From contig NZ_JABFCS010000001.1 of the NCBI RefSeq assembly GCF_013087525.1, positions 682,001 through 746,000 of the forward strand: a stretch of DNA of 64,000 bases, written 5' to 3'. Shown one piece after another: positions 1 to 9,550 of this stretch (within the stretch, counting starts at the first letter, position 1; every line of letters begins with the position of its first letter). The stretch comes from Ramlibacter montanisoli. Lineage in GTDB: Bacteria; Pseudomonadota; Gammaproteobacteria; Burkholderiales; Burkholderiaceae_C. Below the pieces are notes generated by a model. That model was given only the letters and a program-made list of their open reading frames with translations, was not told the origin of the DNA and made no database searches. A program made the translations under genes and the position numbers.

Positions 1-131
1 TAGACAAGGGCCGAATCCACGCTCACGATCTCGCCATCGAGGGCCTGCGCCAGCAGGAGGGCCGCGGCGCTCTTGCCGGAGGCCGTCGGGCCGGCGAGCG
101 CCACCAGGGCGGGCAGCGCGTCGGTGGACAT
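1..131 (-). CDS. miaA: tRNA dimethylallyltransferase MiaA, N-terminal fragment
   Basis: Only the first 43 codons lie in the window; the gene runs off the left edge. The product isopentenylates A37 of tRNAs reading UNN codons. The visible part holds the P-loop GPTASGKS (about residues 14-21) and the following EIVSVDSALVY segment, both diagnostic for MiaA. The start is ATG at 131-129. No Shine-Dalgarno is present, but TAACCT (rc of 139-144) sits exactly 7 nt upstream of ATG, so the message may be leaderless. In many proteobacteria miaA directly follows mutL; here mutL lies 2.5 kb upstream, with three or four genes between. Confidence 0.9.
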   Translation of the reverse strand, partial: MSTDALPALVALAGPTASGKSAAALLLAQALDGEIVSVDSALV

Positions 132-237
132 CCGGTCGAGGTTAGCAGATGCGACAGCCGTGCTGCGGGTACGCAATTGGTTGCAACGCCAACCGTTCGG
201 CAGCGTGTGCACCGAGAATGCGTAAAGTTAATTTTGG

Positions 238-636
238 ATGGAGTTCGGCGTGGAACTGAGGGTGTTCCTGGTGGAAGACCTCCAGCGCATGCGTAGTTTG
301 CTGGCCGACCTCTTCTCGTCCATGGGTGGACTGAAGGTCGTCGGGTCGTCCAGCACCGAGGCAGAAGCGAAGCTCTGGCTCGAGGAACACGGCGGCGAAT
401 GGGATGTCGCGGTGATCGACCTGGTGCTCGACCAGGGCGCAGGCATGGAAGTGATCCGCCGCTGCAAGGCGGATCCCGGCGGTGGCAAGATCGTCGTCTT
501 CAGCAGCTATGCGACCCCGGGCGTGCGGCAGCACTGCCTGGACCTGGGCGCGGACGCGGTGTTCGACAAGAGCGAGACCGCGGGCTTCATCTCCTGGTTC
601 AGCGAGCTGAACGACCGCGAGAACTCCGGCCCCTGA
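238..636 (+). CDS. Single-domain response regulator (receiver only)
   Basis: A 132-residue stand-alone receiver (CheY-like) domain with no output domain. Acid pocket E13-D14, phospho-acceptor D61 (VIDLVLDQG), switch Ser in FSS (about 89-90) and K111 are all present, so phosphorylation should be possible. No histidine kinase is adjacent, so the partner is unknown. ATG at 238 is used; a GTG 12 bases downstream is an alternative. Candidate roles are a phosphorelay intermediate or regulation by protein contact. It is divergent from miaA. Confidence 0.8.
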   Translation: MEFGVELRVFLVEDLQRMRSLLADLFSSMGGLKVVGSSSTEAEAKLWLEEHGGEWDVAVIDLVLDQGAGMEVIRRCKADPGGGKIVVFSSYATPGVRQHCLDLGADAVFDKSETAGFISWFSELNDRENSGP

Positions 637-721
637 GCCGCTGTCCCGCTGTCGGACACTTCGTACAGCAATCTCCGCGCCAGATGACAGCATCGGCCCG
701 GCCAGCCGTTAGATTTACAGT

Positions 722-952
722 ATGAATGGAGATCGATCAGGGGGCATGCACGACGACGGCGACTCGGGCACGTGGACGAGCGAGACGCTACCCCTTTCCG
801 TGCGCAAGGAGTTGCTGGAACGCGAGCTGAAGAAGCTCGGTTTCCGCAAGGGTGGATCCCACGAGGGCGGCAGCGCGCAACAGCAGCAGCCCCAGGGTGG
901 CAGCAGCAGCCATCCCAGCGCCGACGGCGACGGCGCCGGCCACGGCGACTGA
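722..952 (+). CDS. Small hypothetical protein, 76 aa
   Basis: The frame encodes an acidic start, a short basic amphipathic helix (about residues 28-45, rich in R, K, E, L) and a low-complexity Gly/Ser/Gln tail that is probably disordered. No family is recognised. It is co-directional with the receiver gene upstream and aroD downstream. A TTTACAGT stretch directly before ATG could be part of a promoter. A second ATG lies in frame at 746. It may be real but could also be a chance frame in GC-rich DNA. Confidence 0.4.
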   Translation: MNGDRSGGMHDDGDSGTWTSETLPLSVRKELLERELKKLGFRKGGSHEGGSAQQQQPQGGSSSHPSADGDGAGHGD

Positions 953-1069
953 CCTCCCTTCTTCCCGCTTCTCCCCGCTTCGTACAATTCGCCCCGCGCA
1001 TCCAGCGCGGGAGCGGCACTTGCATCCACGAGCGATCATCCTGGGGGACGTCCCCTGGCCGGCGGGCGC

Positions 1070-1795
1070 GTGCCCGCCATCTGCGCGCCCCTGGTCGGGC
1101 GCACGCGGGCCGCGCTGGCGGCCGAAGCCGCGGCGGTGGCCGCGCGCCAGCCGGACCTGATCGAGTGGCGGGTCGATTTCTTCGAGCCGCTGGCCGACAC
1201 CGGCGAAGTGCTGGCGGCGGCCGCGGCGGTGAAGCAGGCCGCCGCCGGCATCCCGATCCTGTTCACGCGCCGCGCCCAACGCGAAGGCGGCCAGCCCATC
1301 CCCTTGTCCGAATCCCGGGTCCTCGACCTCTATGCTGCCGTGGCGGCCAGCGGCACCGTGGACGCGATGGACTTCGAGATGGAGAACGCGCCGGCCGACG
1401 TGGCCCGGGTGCGCGAACTCACGCGCGCCCACGGGCTGGCGCTGGTCCTGTCCTTCCACGACTTCCAGCGCACGCCGCCCACGCCCGACCTGCAGCAGCG
1501 CTTCGCGCAGGCCCAGCGCCTGGGCGCCGACGTGGCCAAGCTGGCGGTCATGCCGCAGTCCATGGAGGACGTGCACCGGCTGCTGGGCGCCACGCTGGCG
1601 GCCAGCCAGTCGCTGACCATTCCCGTGGTCAGCATGGCGATGGGCGGGCTGGGGGCGGTCAGCCGCTTGTGCGGCGGGGTGTTCGGTTCGGCCCTGACCT
1701 TCGCGGTGGGCGCGGCGGCCTCGGCGCCGGGGCAGGTCCCGATCGACGAAGTGCGGGCCACCCTGGCCGTGCTGCAGCGCGCTACTGGAGCCTGA
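1070..1795 (+). CDS. aroD: 3-dehydroquinate dehydratase, type I
   Basis: Converts 3-dehydroquinate to 3-dehydroshikimate in the shikimate pathway, forming a Schiff base. From the in-frame GTG at 1070 the protein has 241 residues with the type I signature: E32/R34 (EWRVDFFE), H130 (SFHDF) and Schiff-base K157 (KLAVM), then the C-terminal SMAMGGLGAVSR loop. The family N-terminus normally starts about 15 residues earlier. In the same frame, without a start codon, the upstream codons read GGRPLAGGR. A TTG at 1020 opens MHPRAIILG in another frame and joins it if one G is restored to the G5 run at 1043-1047. The true start is therefore probably 1020. The 3' end overlaps the convergent hydrolase gene by 14 bp. 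Confidence 0.88.
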   Translation: MPAICAPLVGRTRAALAAEAAAVAARQPDLIEWRVDFFEPLADTGEVLAAAAAVKQAAAGIPILFTRRAQREGGQPIPLSESRVLDLYAAVAASGTVDAMDFEMENAPADVARVRELTRAHGLALVLSFHDFQRTPPTPDLQQRFAQAQRLGADVAKLAVMPQSMEDVHRLLGATLAASQSLTIPVVSMAMGGLGAVSRLCGGVFGSALTFAVGAAASAPGQVPIDEVRATLAVLQRATGA

Positions 1796-2627
1796 ACAGC
1801 TGCGCCAGCGCCTCGCGGTACTGGGAGTGGCCCACCGCCATGGTGCTGAAGTGCGAGCCGCCCTCGACCAGCAGGAAATGCTTGCGCCCGGTGGCCGCCT
1901 CGTAGAGCTTGCGCCCCAGCTCGCTCTGGATCAGCGAGTCGTTGGCGCCGTGCACCACCAGCAGCGGCGACTGCAGCTTCGCCACCTTGCGGATCGATTC
2001 GAAGCGCTGCGTGATCAGCGGCCCCACCGGCAGCCAGCCCCACTTCATGGAACTGGCGACGTCCGGGATGGAGGTGAAGGTGCCTTCGACGATCACGCCC
2101 TTCTCGTCCTCGACCTTGGAGGCCAGGTCGATGGCGATCGCGCCGCCCAGCGAATGGCCGAACACGTAGCGGGCGCGCTGGGGGTACTGCTGCGCCAGCC
2201 AGTCCCAGGCCGCGCGCGCGTCCTCGTAGGCCATGTCCTCGGAAGGCAGGCCGGGGCTGGACTTGCCGAAGCCGCGGTAGTCGATGGCCAGCACGGAAAA
2301 ACCGAGCTGCTGCATGCGGCGGATGCGCGGCGCCGAGCCGGTGACGTTCCAGCGGGCGCCGTGCAGGTAGAGCAGCACGGGGGCGGTGTCGGGCCGCTGG
2401 TCGGCGGGCAGCCAGAGGCCGTGCAGCTTCGCTTCCTCGCCGGTCACCTTGGAAGGGAAGGCGATCCAGATGTCCTGCATGCCCTCGGCCAGGGCCGCGC
2501 TGCCGCCCCAGCTGCGGTCGCCGGGCTGGAAGATCCACTCGCGCTGGCGCTCGTCCAGCGTGCCGCAGCCGACCGTGAGGGCGGCGGCCACGGTCACGAG
2601 GGCGGCGAACAGGTAGGGACGCTTCAT
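1782..2627 (-). CDS. Alpha/beta hydrolase lipoprotein
   Basis: A 281-residue exported hydrolase. Residues 1-21 form a lipoprotein signal with cleavage before C21 (LTVG|C). The alpha/beta fold shows the oxyanion segment LLYLHG (about 85-90), nucleophile S159 in GHSLGG, acid D230 in HGANDSL and H259 in GGSHFS, a complete catalytic triad. The arrangement resembles BAAT/FrsA-type serine esterases; the substrate cannot be told. It is likely tethered to a membrane on the periplasmic side. It is transcribed alone, convergent with aroD. Confidence 0.8.
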   Translation of the reverse strand: MKRPYLFAALVTVAAALTVGCGTLDERQREWIFQPGDRSWGGSAALAEGMQDIWIAFPSKVTGEEAKLHGLWLPADQRPDTAPVLLYLHGARWNVTGSAPRIRRMQQLGFSVLAIDYRGFGKSSPGLPSEDMAYEDARAAWDWLAQQYPQRARYVFGHSLGGAIAIDLASKVEDEKGVIVEGTFTSIPDVASSMKWGWLPVGPLITQRFESIRKVAKLQSPLLVVHGANDSLIQSELGRKLYEAATGRKHFLLVEGGSHFSTMAVGHSQYREALAQLFRLQ

Positions 2628-2694
2628 GGGAAAGGCAGAGTAACGCGAATCGGTAAAGTTCGCGTGTCTGGGGCTATGCCCGGGCGTCGGGCGA

Positions 2695-4516
2695 CTAGCG
2701 GCCGCGCAGGAACAGGGCGTCGAGCTCGCGCAGGGTGAGCTGGCGCCAGGTCGGCCGGCCGTGGTTGCACTGGTCGGAGCGCTCTGTCTCCTCCATCTGC
2801 CGCAGGAGGGCGTTCATCTCCTCCAGCGTCAGGCGCCGGTTGGCCCGCACGGCGCCGTGGCAGGCCATGGTGGCCAGCAGCTCGTTGCGGGCGCGCTCGA
2901 CCACGCTGCTGGCGTCGTGCTGGGCGAGCTCCGCCAGCACGCTGCGGGCCAGTTCCACCGCATCGCCCTGCGCCAGGGTGGCCGGCACGGCGCGCACTGC
3001 GAGCGTCTTGGGCGTGAAGGGCGTGATCTGCAGGCCCAGGGTCTCCAGGGCGTCCTGGCAGGCTTCGGCGGTCGCGACTTCGGCCGGCGTGGCCGGGAAG
3101 GTGGCGGGGATCAGCAGCGGCTGGCTGCGGATGGCCTGCGCGTCCATCTGGGCCTTCAGGCGCTCATAGACGATGCGCTCGTGGGCGGCGTGCATGTCGA
3201 CCACGATCAGGCCGTGGGCGTTCTCGGCGAGGATGTAGATGCCTTGCAGTTGGGCGATGGCCTTGCCGAGGGGCCAGGCTCCCTCGGGCATGGGAACCGC
3301 GGAACTCGTAGGCTGGTGGTGAGCGGAGCGAACCCCAGCATCCTCCGAGGGCGCGCCGCGCGCATCGCTGGGGTTCCTGTCGTCACCCCAGCCTACGGGT
3401 TTCCATGGCGGGCGGGACTCATGCGCGAACGCGATCCCCGGCTGCCGCCACGCGGGCTCCGCCACCGGCAGCTCCGCCTGCGCCCAGCGGCACCGCCGCC
3501 GCCCGCGGGGCCGACAGCGCCGACTCCACGGCACGGCGCACCGCCTGGTGCACCTCGCGGCTGTCGCGAAAGCGCACCTCGATCTTGGTCGGGTGCACGT
3601 TCACGTCCACCCGCGTGGGGTCGATCTCCAGCTGCAGCGCGTACACCGGCTGGCGCTGGCCGTGCAGCAGGTCCTCGTAGGCGCTGCGGGCCGCGTGCGT
3701 GATCACCTTGTCGCGCACGTAGCGGCCGTTGACGTAGGCGAACTGCCAGTCGGCGCGCGAGCGCGCTGCGTCGGGGATGCCGGCGCGGCCGGTCACGCGC
3801 AGGGGACCGGCCGTGTGGTCGATCACGACGCTGTCGGCGAGGAACTCCTCGCCCAGCACGTCGGCCAGGCGCTGGTCGCGCGAGCCGGGACGCCACTGCT
3901 CGCACAGCTTGCCTTCGTGCCAGACGGTGAAGCCGACGTCGGGCCGCGCCAGCGCATGGCGGCGCACCGCTTCCAGGCAGTGCGCCAGCTCGGTCGCATC
4001 GGTCTTGAGGAACTTGCGGCGCGCCGGCGTGCTGAAGAACAGCTCCTTCACCTCCACCGTGGTGCCGGTGGAGCGCGCGGCGGGCCGCAGTTCGCCGCTG
4101 GTGGCGTCGAGCAGGAAGGCGCTGGCCTGGCCCGCCGTGCGCGACAGCAGGTGCAGCTCGGACACCGAGGCGATGGCTGCCAGCGCCTCGCCGCGAAAGC
4201 CCATGGTGGCCACCGATTCCAGGTCGGCGAGCGAGCCGATCTTGCTGGTCGCGTGGCGCTTCAGGGCCAGCGGCAGCTGCTCGCGATCGATCCCGCCGCC
4301 GTCATCCTCCACCGAGATCAGGCGCACGCCGCCGGCCAGCAGGCGCACCGTGACCTGCGTGGCGCCGGCGTCCAGAGCGTTGTCGACCAGCTCGCGCACG
4401 ACCGACGCGGGCCGCTCCACCACCTCGCCGGCCGCGATCTGGCTGACCAGCTCGTCGGGCAGTTCCCGGATCGGTCGGCGCGGGGCGGGGGAGAGCACGG
4501 CACTCATCTGTTCCAT
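2695..4516 (-). CDS. mutL: DNA mismatch repair protein MutL (frame broken near 3483)
   Basis: MutL couples MutS mismatch recognition to strand incision. The N-terminal GHKL ATPase (NALDAG, DDGGGI and GFRGEALA motifs) ends in one frame; the C-terminal part reads in another. The join is within a GGGC run near 3483 in the poorly conserved linker, where dropping one G restores [15 protein letters not shown]. The C-terminal domain carries [12 protein letters not shown], the ACHGAVRA block and CNHGRPTW, the metal-binding motifs of endonuclease-proficient MutL, as expected in an organism without MutH. The linker also contains a translated palindromic repeat (3308-3396). ATG 4507 lies 7 nt after TACAAT and is the likelier start than ATG 4516. 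Confidence 0.92.
3308..3396. repeat. Dispersed palindromic (REP-like) repeat, copy A, inside mutL
   Basis: An 89-bp imperfect palindrome. It starts GTAGGCTGG and ends CCAGCCTAC; each half has the form GTAGGCTGG..GTGA...AACCCCAGC, so it could fold into a long hairpin. Copy B at 17050-17128 matches it in reverse orientation. This copy is translated in the MutL linker as about 30 residues without a stop. Its form resembles REP/RAYT-type bacterial palindromes; no RAYT transposase is in the window. Confidence 0.85.
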
Positions 4517-4532
4517 TGTAGGCAGGGATAAT
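4515..4532. promoter_or_regulatory. Divergent -10 elements for mutL and the dedA gene
   Basis: TACAAT (minus strand, 4520-4515) lies exactly 7 nt before ATG 4507 of mutL. GATAAT (plus strand, 4527-4532) lies exactly 7 nt before ATG 4540 of the DedA gene. With the usual 6-7 nt from -10 to transcription start, both mRNAs would begin at or next to the A of ATG. Neither start has a Shine-Dalgarno. Confidence 0.6.
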
Positions 4533-4539
4533 CGGCCCC

Positions 4540-5187
4540 ATGGAACTCGTCTCCTTCCTCATCGACTTCATCCTGCACGTGGACAAGCACCTGGAGGCCT
4601 TCGTGACGAATTACGGCGCCTGGGTCTATGCGCTGTTGTTTCTCATCATCTTCGTGGAAACCGGCGTGGTGGTCATGCCCTTCCTGCCCGGGGACTCGCT
4701 GCTGTTCGTGGTGGGCGCGCTGTGCGGCGTGGGCCTCATGAGCTATCCGCTGTCGGTGGGCCTGCTCACCGCCGCCGCCATCATGGGCAACCAGAGCAAC
4801 TACGCGATCGGCCGCTACTTCGGGCCGCGCGTGTTCCAGTGGGAGGACTCGCGGCTGTTCAACAAGCGCGCCTTCACCTCCGCCCACCTGTTCTACGAGA
4901 AGTACGGCGGCATCACCATCGTGCTGGCGCGCTTCATGCCTTTCCTGCGCACCTTCGCGCCCTTCGTGGCGGGCGTGGCGCAGATGACGCGCAGCAAGTT
5001 CACCTTCTACGACGTCACCGGCGGCGCGCTCTGGGTGGGCAGCATCGTCACCGCCGGCTATTTCTTCGGCAGCATCCCCTGGGTCAAGGAGAACCTGGAC
5101 AAGATCATCTGGGCGATGATCCTGATCCCCGGCGTGATCGTGCTGGCCGGCGCCTGGCAGGCCAGGCGCAACGCCGCGCAAGCCTAG
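4540..5187 (+). CDS. DedA family (VTT domain) membrane protein
   Basis: A 215-residue polytopic inner-membrane protein of the DedA/SNARE-associated family. The conserved core is visible: FVETGVVVMPFLPGDSLLF, then G-N-Q-x-N-Y-x-I-G-R, then the membrane-re-entrant ARFMPFLRTFAPFVAG segment with its Arg residues and W near GALWVGS. Members are linked to undecaprenyl-phosphate or phospholipid flipping and proton-motive-force homeostasis; the exact substrate here is not shown. It is divergent from mutL by 23-32 bp and convergent with the MddA-like gene. Confidence 0.88.
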   Translation: MELVSFLIDFILHVDKHLEAFVTNYGAWVYALLFLIIFVETGVVVMPFLPGDSLLFVVGALCGVGLMSYPLSVGLLTAAAIMGNQSNYAIGRYFGPRVFQWEDSRLFNKRAFTSAHLFYEKYGGITIVLARFMPFLRTFAPFVAGVAQMTRSKFTFYDVTGGALWVGSIVTAGYFFGSIPWVKENLDKIIWAMILIPGVIVLAGAWQARRNAAQA

Positions 5188-5206
5188 GGCCTGCGCGGCA
5201 GGGCGG

Positions 5207-5983
5207 TCAGCGGCCCGCGTGCAGCGGTGCCTCCGGCTGCACCGGCAGGTCGCCCTGCGCGCCCGGCAGGCCGGGGACGAAGGCCGGCGTCCTGCGGCGG
5301 TACTGCACGTAGTCCTTGCCGAGCGAGCGGACCAGGTCGCGTTCCTCGTGGTGCACGCCCACCAGGATGTAGACCGTCATGCCGGCGGCGAACAGCAGGT
5401 GCCCCACCGTCATGTGCGGCGTGAACCAGAACGCCAGCAGGAAGCCCAGCATGATCGGATGGCGGACGATCCGGTACAGCAGGGTGGTCCGGAAGGCCAG
5501 GGGCACCAGCGGGCGATCGAGCAGGTGCATCCAGCTTTGCCGCAGGCCGAACAGGTCGAAGTGGTTGATGAGGAACGTGGACAGCAGCACGGTCGCCCAG
5601 CCCAGGGCGAACAGCGACCACAGCAGGATCGCGACGCCGCCTCCCGCCTGCCACACGGTGGCGCCGAGCGGACGCCACTGCCAGAACAGCAATGCGAGCA
5701 CCAGCGACGCGGCCAGCACGAAGGTGCTGCGCTCGATGGCGGGCGGCACGATGCGCGTGATGCGCCGCTTGAAGGCCGGCCGCGCCATGACGGAGTGCTG
5801 CAGGCCGAACAGGGCGATCAGCAGCAGGTCGATCGCCAGCGCGGTCGCGGTGTCGGCGCCCGGGCCGACATCCACCGAGCGCGGCACGCCCAGGTTGCCG
5901 ACGAAGGCGATCAGGTAGAGGAACACGGCCAGGAACAGGCCATAGGCTCCGAGGCTGTAGAGGAACATCGCTGCGCGGGCCAT
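5207..5983 (-). CDS. MddA/NnrU-like integral membrane methyltransferase
   Basis: A 258-residue protein with about six hydrophobic segments. It carries the C-terminal signature of the isoprenylcysteine methyltransferase-like superfamily: RHPIMLGF, then HHEERDLVRSLGKDYVQYRRR. The closest family by pattern is methanethiol S-methyltransferase (MddA), which makes dimethyl sulfide from methanethiol with S-adenosylmethionine; NnrU-like proteins are the alternative. ATG 5983 is preferred because AAGGGAG lies 8 nt upstream. It is divergent from a TetR regulator, which probably controls it; the AT-rich 6008-6024 segment is a candidate operator region. Confidence 0.75.
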   Translation of the reverse strand: MARAAMFLYSLGAYGLFLAVFLYLIAFVGNLGVPRSVDVGPGADTATALAIDLLLIALFGLQHSVMARPAFKRRITRIVPPAIERSTFVLAASLVLALLFWQWRPLGATVWQAGGGVAILLWSLFALGWATVLLSTFLINHFDLFGLRQSWMHLLDRPLVPLAFRTTLLYRIVRHPIMLGFLLAFWFTPHMTVGHLLFAAGMTVYILVGVHHEERDLVRSLGKDYVQYRRRTPAFVPGLPGAQGDLPVQPEAPLHAGR

Positions 5984-6062
5984 GGGGGACTCCCTTGCGT
6001 GAATTGAACGGACGTTTAAATTAATCCTCCCGGACCGCCACGTCAAATCCCATGAACAAAGG

Positions 6063-6794
6063 GTGGTTGCCTTGCTGCCGGCTTGCCAGTACCATCAAAA
6101 CGTTATACATGCGTTCAACTGCCACCCCTCCCATCCCGGCTGCCGACACGGCCCCGCGCGCGGCGACACCAAGGCGCGCATCCTCGAGGCGGCCTACCAG
6201 CGGCTGGCGCGCGAGGGCTACGCCGCCCTGAGCGTGCGCGAGATCGCGCGCGACGCCGGCGTGAACTTCGCGCTCATCAACTATCACTTCGCCAGCAAGG
6301 ACAAGCTGGTGCTGGCCGTGCTGGACGAGGCGAACCGGCGGCTGCTGGAGCGCCAGCAACGCATGTACCGCTCCGGCGGCGGCTACGCGGAGAAGTGGGC
6401 GCAGGCGCGGCGCTTCTACGAGAACGACCTGGCTTCCGGCTTCGTGCGCGTGCTGATGGAGCTCTATGCGGCCAGCATGTCCAACCCCTCGCTGCGCGAG
6501 GAGTTCCGCCCGCGCATCAACGCCTGGTTCGACGTGATCGGGCAGGTGGTGCGCGAAGCGGTGGCGGAGTACCGCCTGGACCTGCCAGTGCCGCCGGAGG
6601 TGATCGGCTGCTGGATCAGCAATTTCTGGATGGGGATGGAGCTGGCCATGCTGGCCGGCACCGGCGATGCGAAGCTGCACCTGCAGTCGCTGGACGCCAT
6701 GGAGGCGATCCTGCGCAAGCTCGATGACGCGCACCGACCGGCGCCTGCCAGGCGCGCCGTGAAGCCGCGCAAGCCGGCCACCCGGCCGTCCTGA
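6063..6794 (+). CDS. TetR family transcriptional regulator
   Basis: The N-terminal helix-turn-helix is clear: GDTKARILEAAYQRLAREG, then LSVREIARDAGVNFALINYHF and SKDKLVLAVL. An all-alpha ligand-binding domain and a basic Arg/Lys/Pro tail follow. The open frame begins with GTG 6063, but the first residues look unnatural. ATG 6110 opens MRSTATPPIPAADTAPR in another frame and joins RGDTKARIL if the CGCGCG run near 6158-6166 is off by one or two bases, so 6110 is the likelier start. It probably represses the adjacent divergent MddA-like gene. Confidence 0.85.
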   Translation: MVALLPACQYHQNVIHAFNCHPSHPGCRHGPARGDTKARILEAAYQRLAREGYAALSVREIARDAGVNFALINYHFASKDKLVLAVLDEANRRLLERQQRMYRSGGGYAEKWAQARRFYENDLASGFVRVLMELYAASMSNPSLREEFRPRINAWFDVIGQVVREAVAEYRLDLPVPPEVIGCWISNFWMGMELAMLAGTGDAKLHLQSLDAMEAILRKLDDAHRPAPARRAVKPRKPATRPS

Positions 6795-6803
6795 GCCGCG
6801 GCC

Positions 6804-9364
<2,561 letters not shown>

Positions 9365-9463
9365 TCACGCAACGATCCGGCACGCGTGCCGTGGGCGCTC
9401 CCCGCCGCCCTCCTCGGCGACCGGGGAGCGAGTTCATATTCCCAAAACTGGAATCGCATGGGA

Positions 9464-9477
9464 TTGCGTTGGCTCAA
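9464..9477. promoter_or_regulatory. Possible FNR/NNR-type site upstream of nirS
   Basis: TTG-N8-CAA (TTGCGTTGGCTCAA) has the outer bases of the FNR/DNR consensus TTGAT-N4-ATCAA but not the inner ones. It lies about 120 bp before the nirS start and 74-87 bp before the TonB receptor start, so it could serve either. Support is weak. Confidence 0.3.
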
Positions 9478-9550
9478 ATGAATGCGTCGGTGCGATGGAA
9501 TAGGCGCGGCGGTCCGCCCGAATAATCGGCCAGCAGACTTCGCCGAGCAC

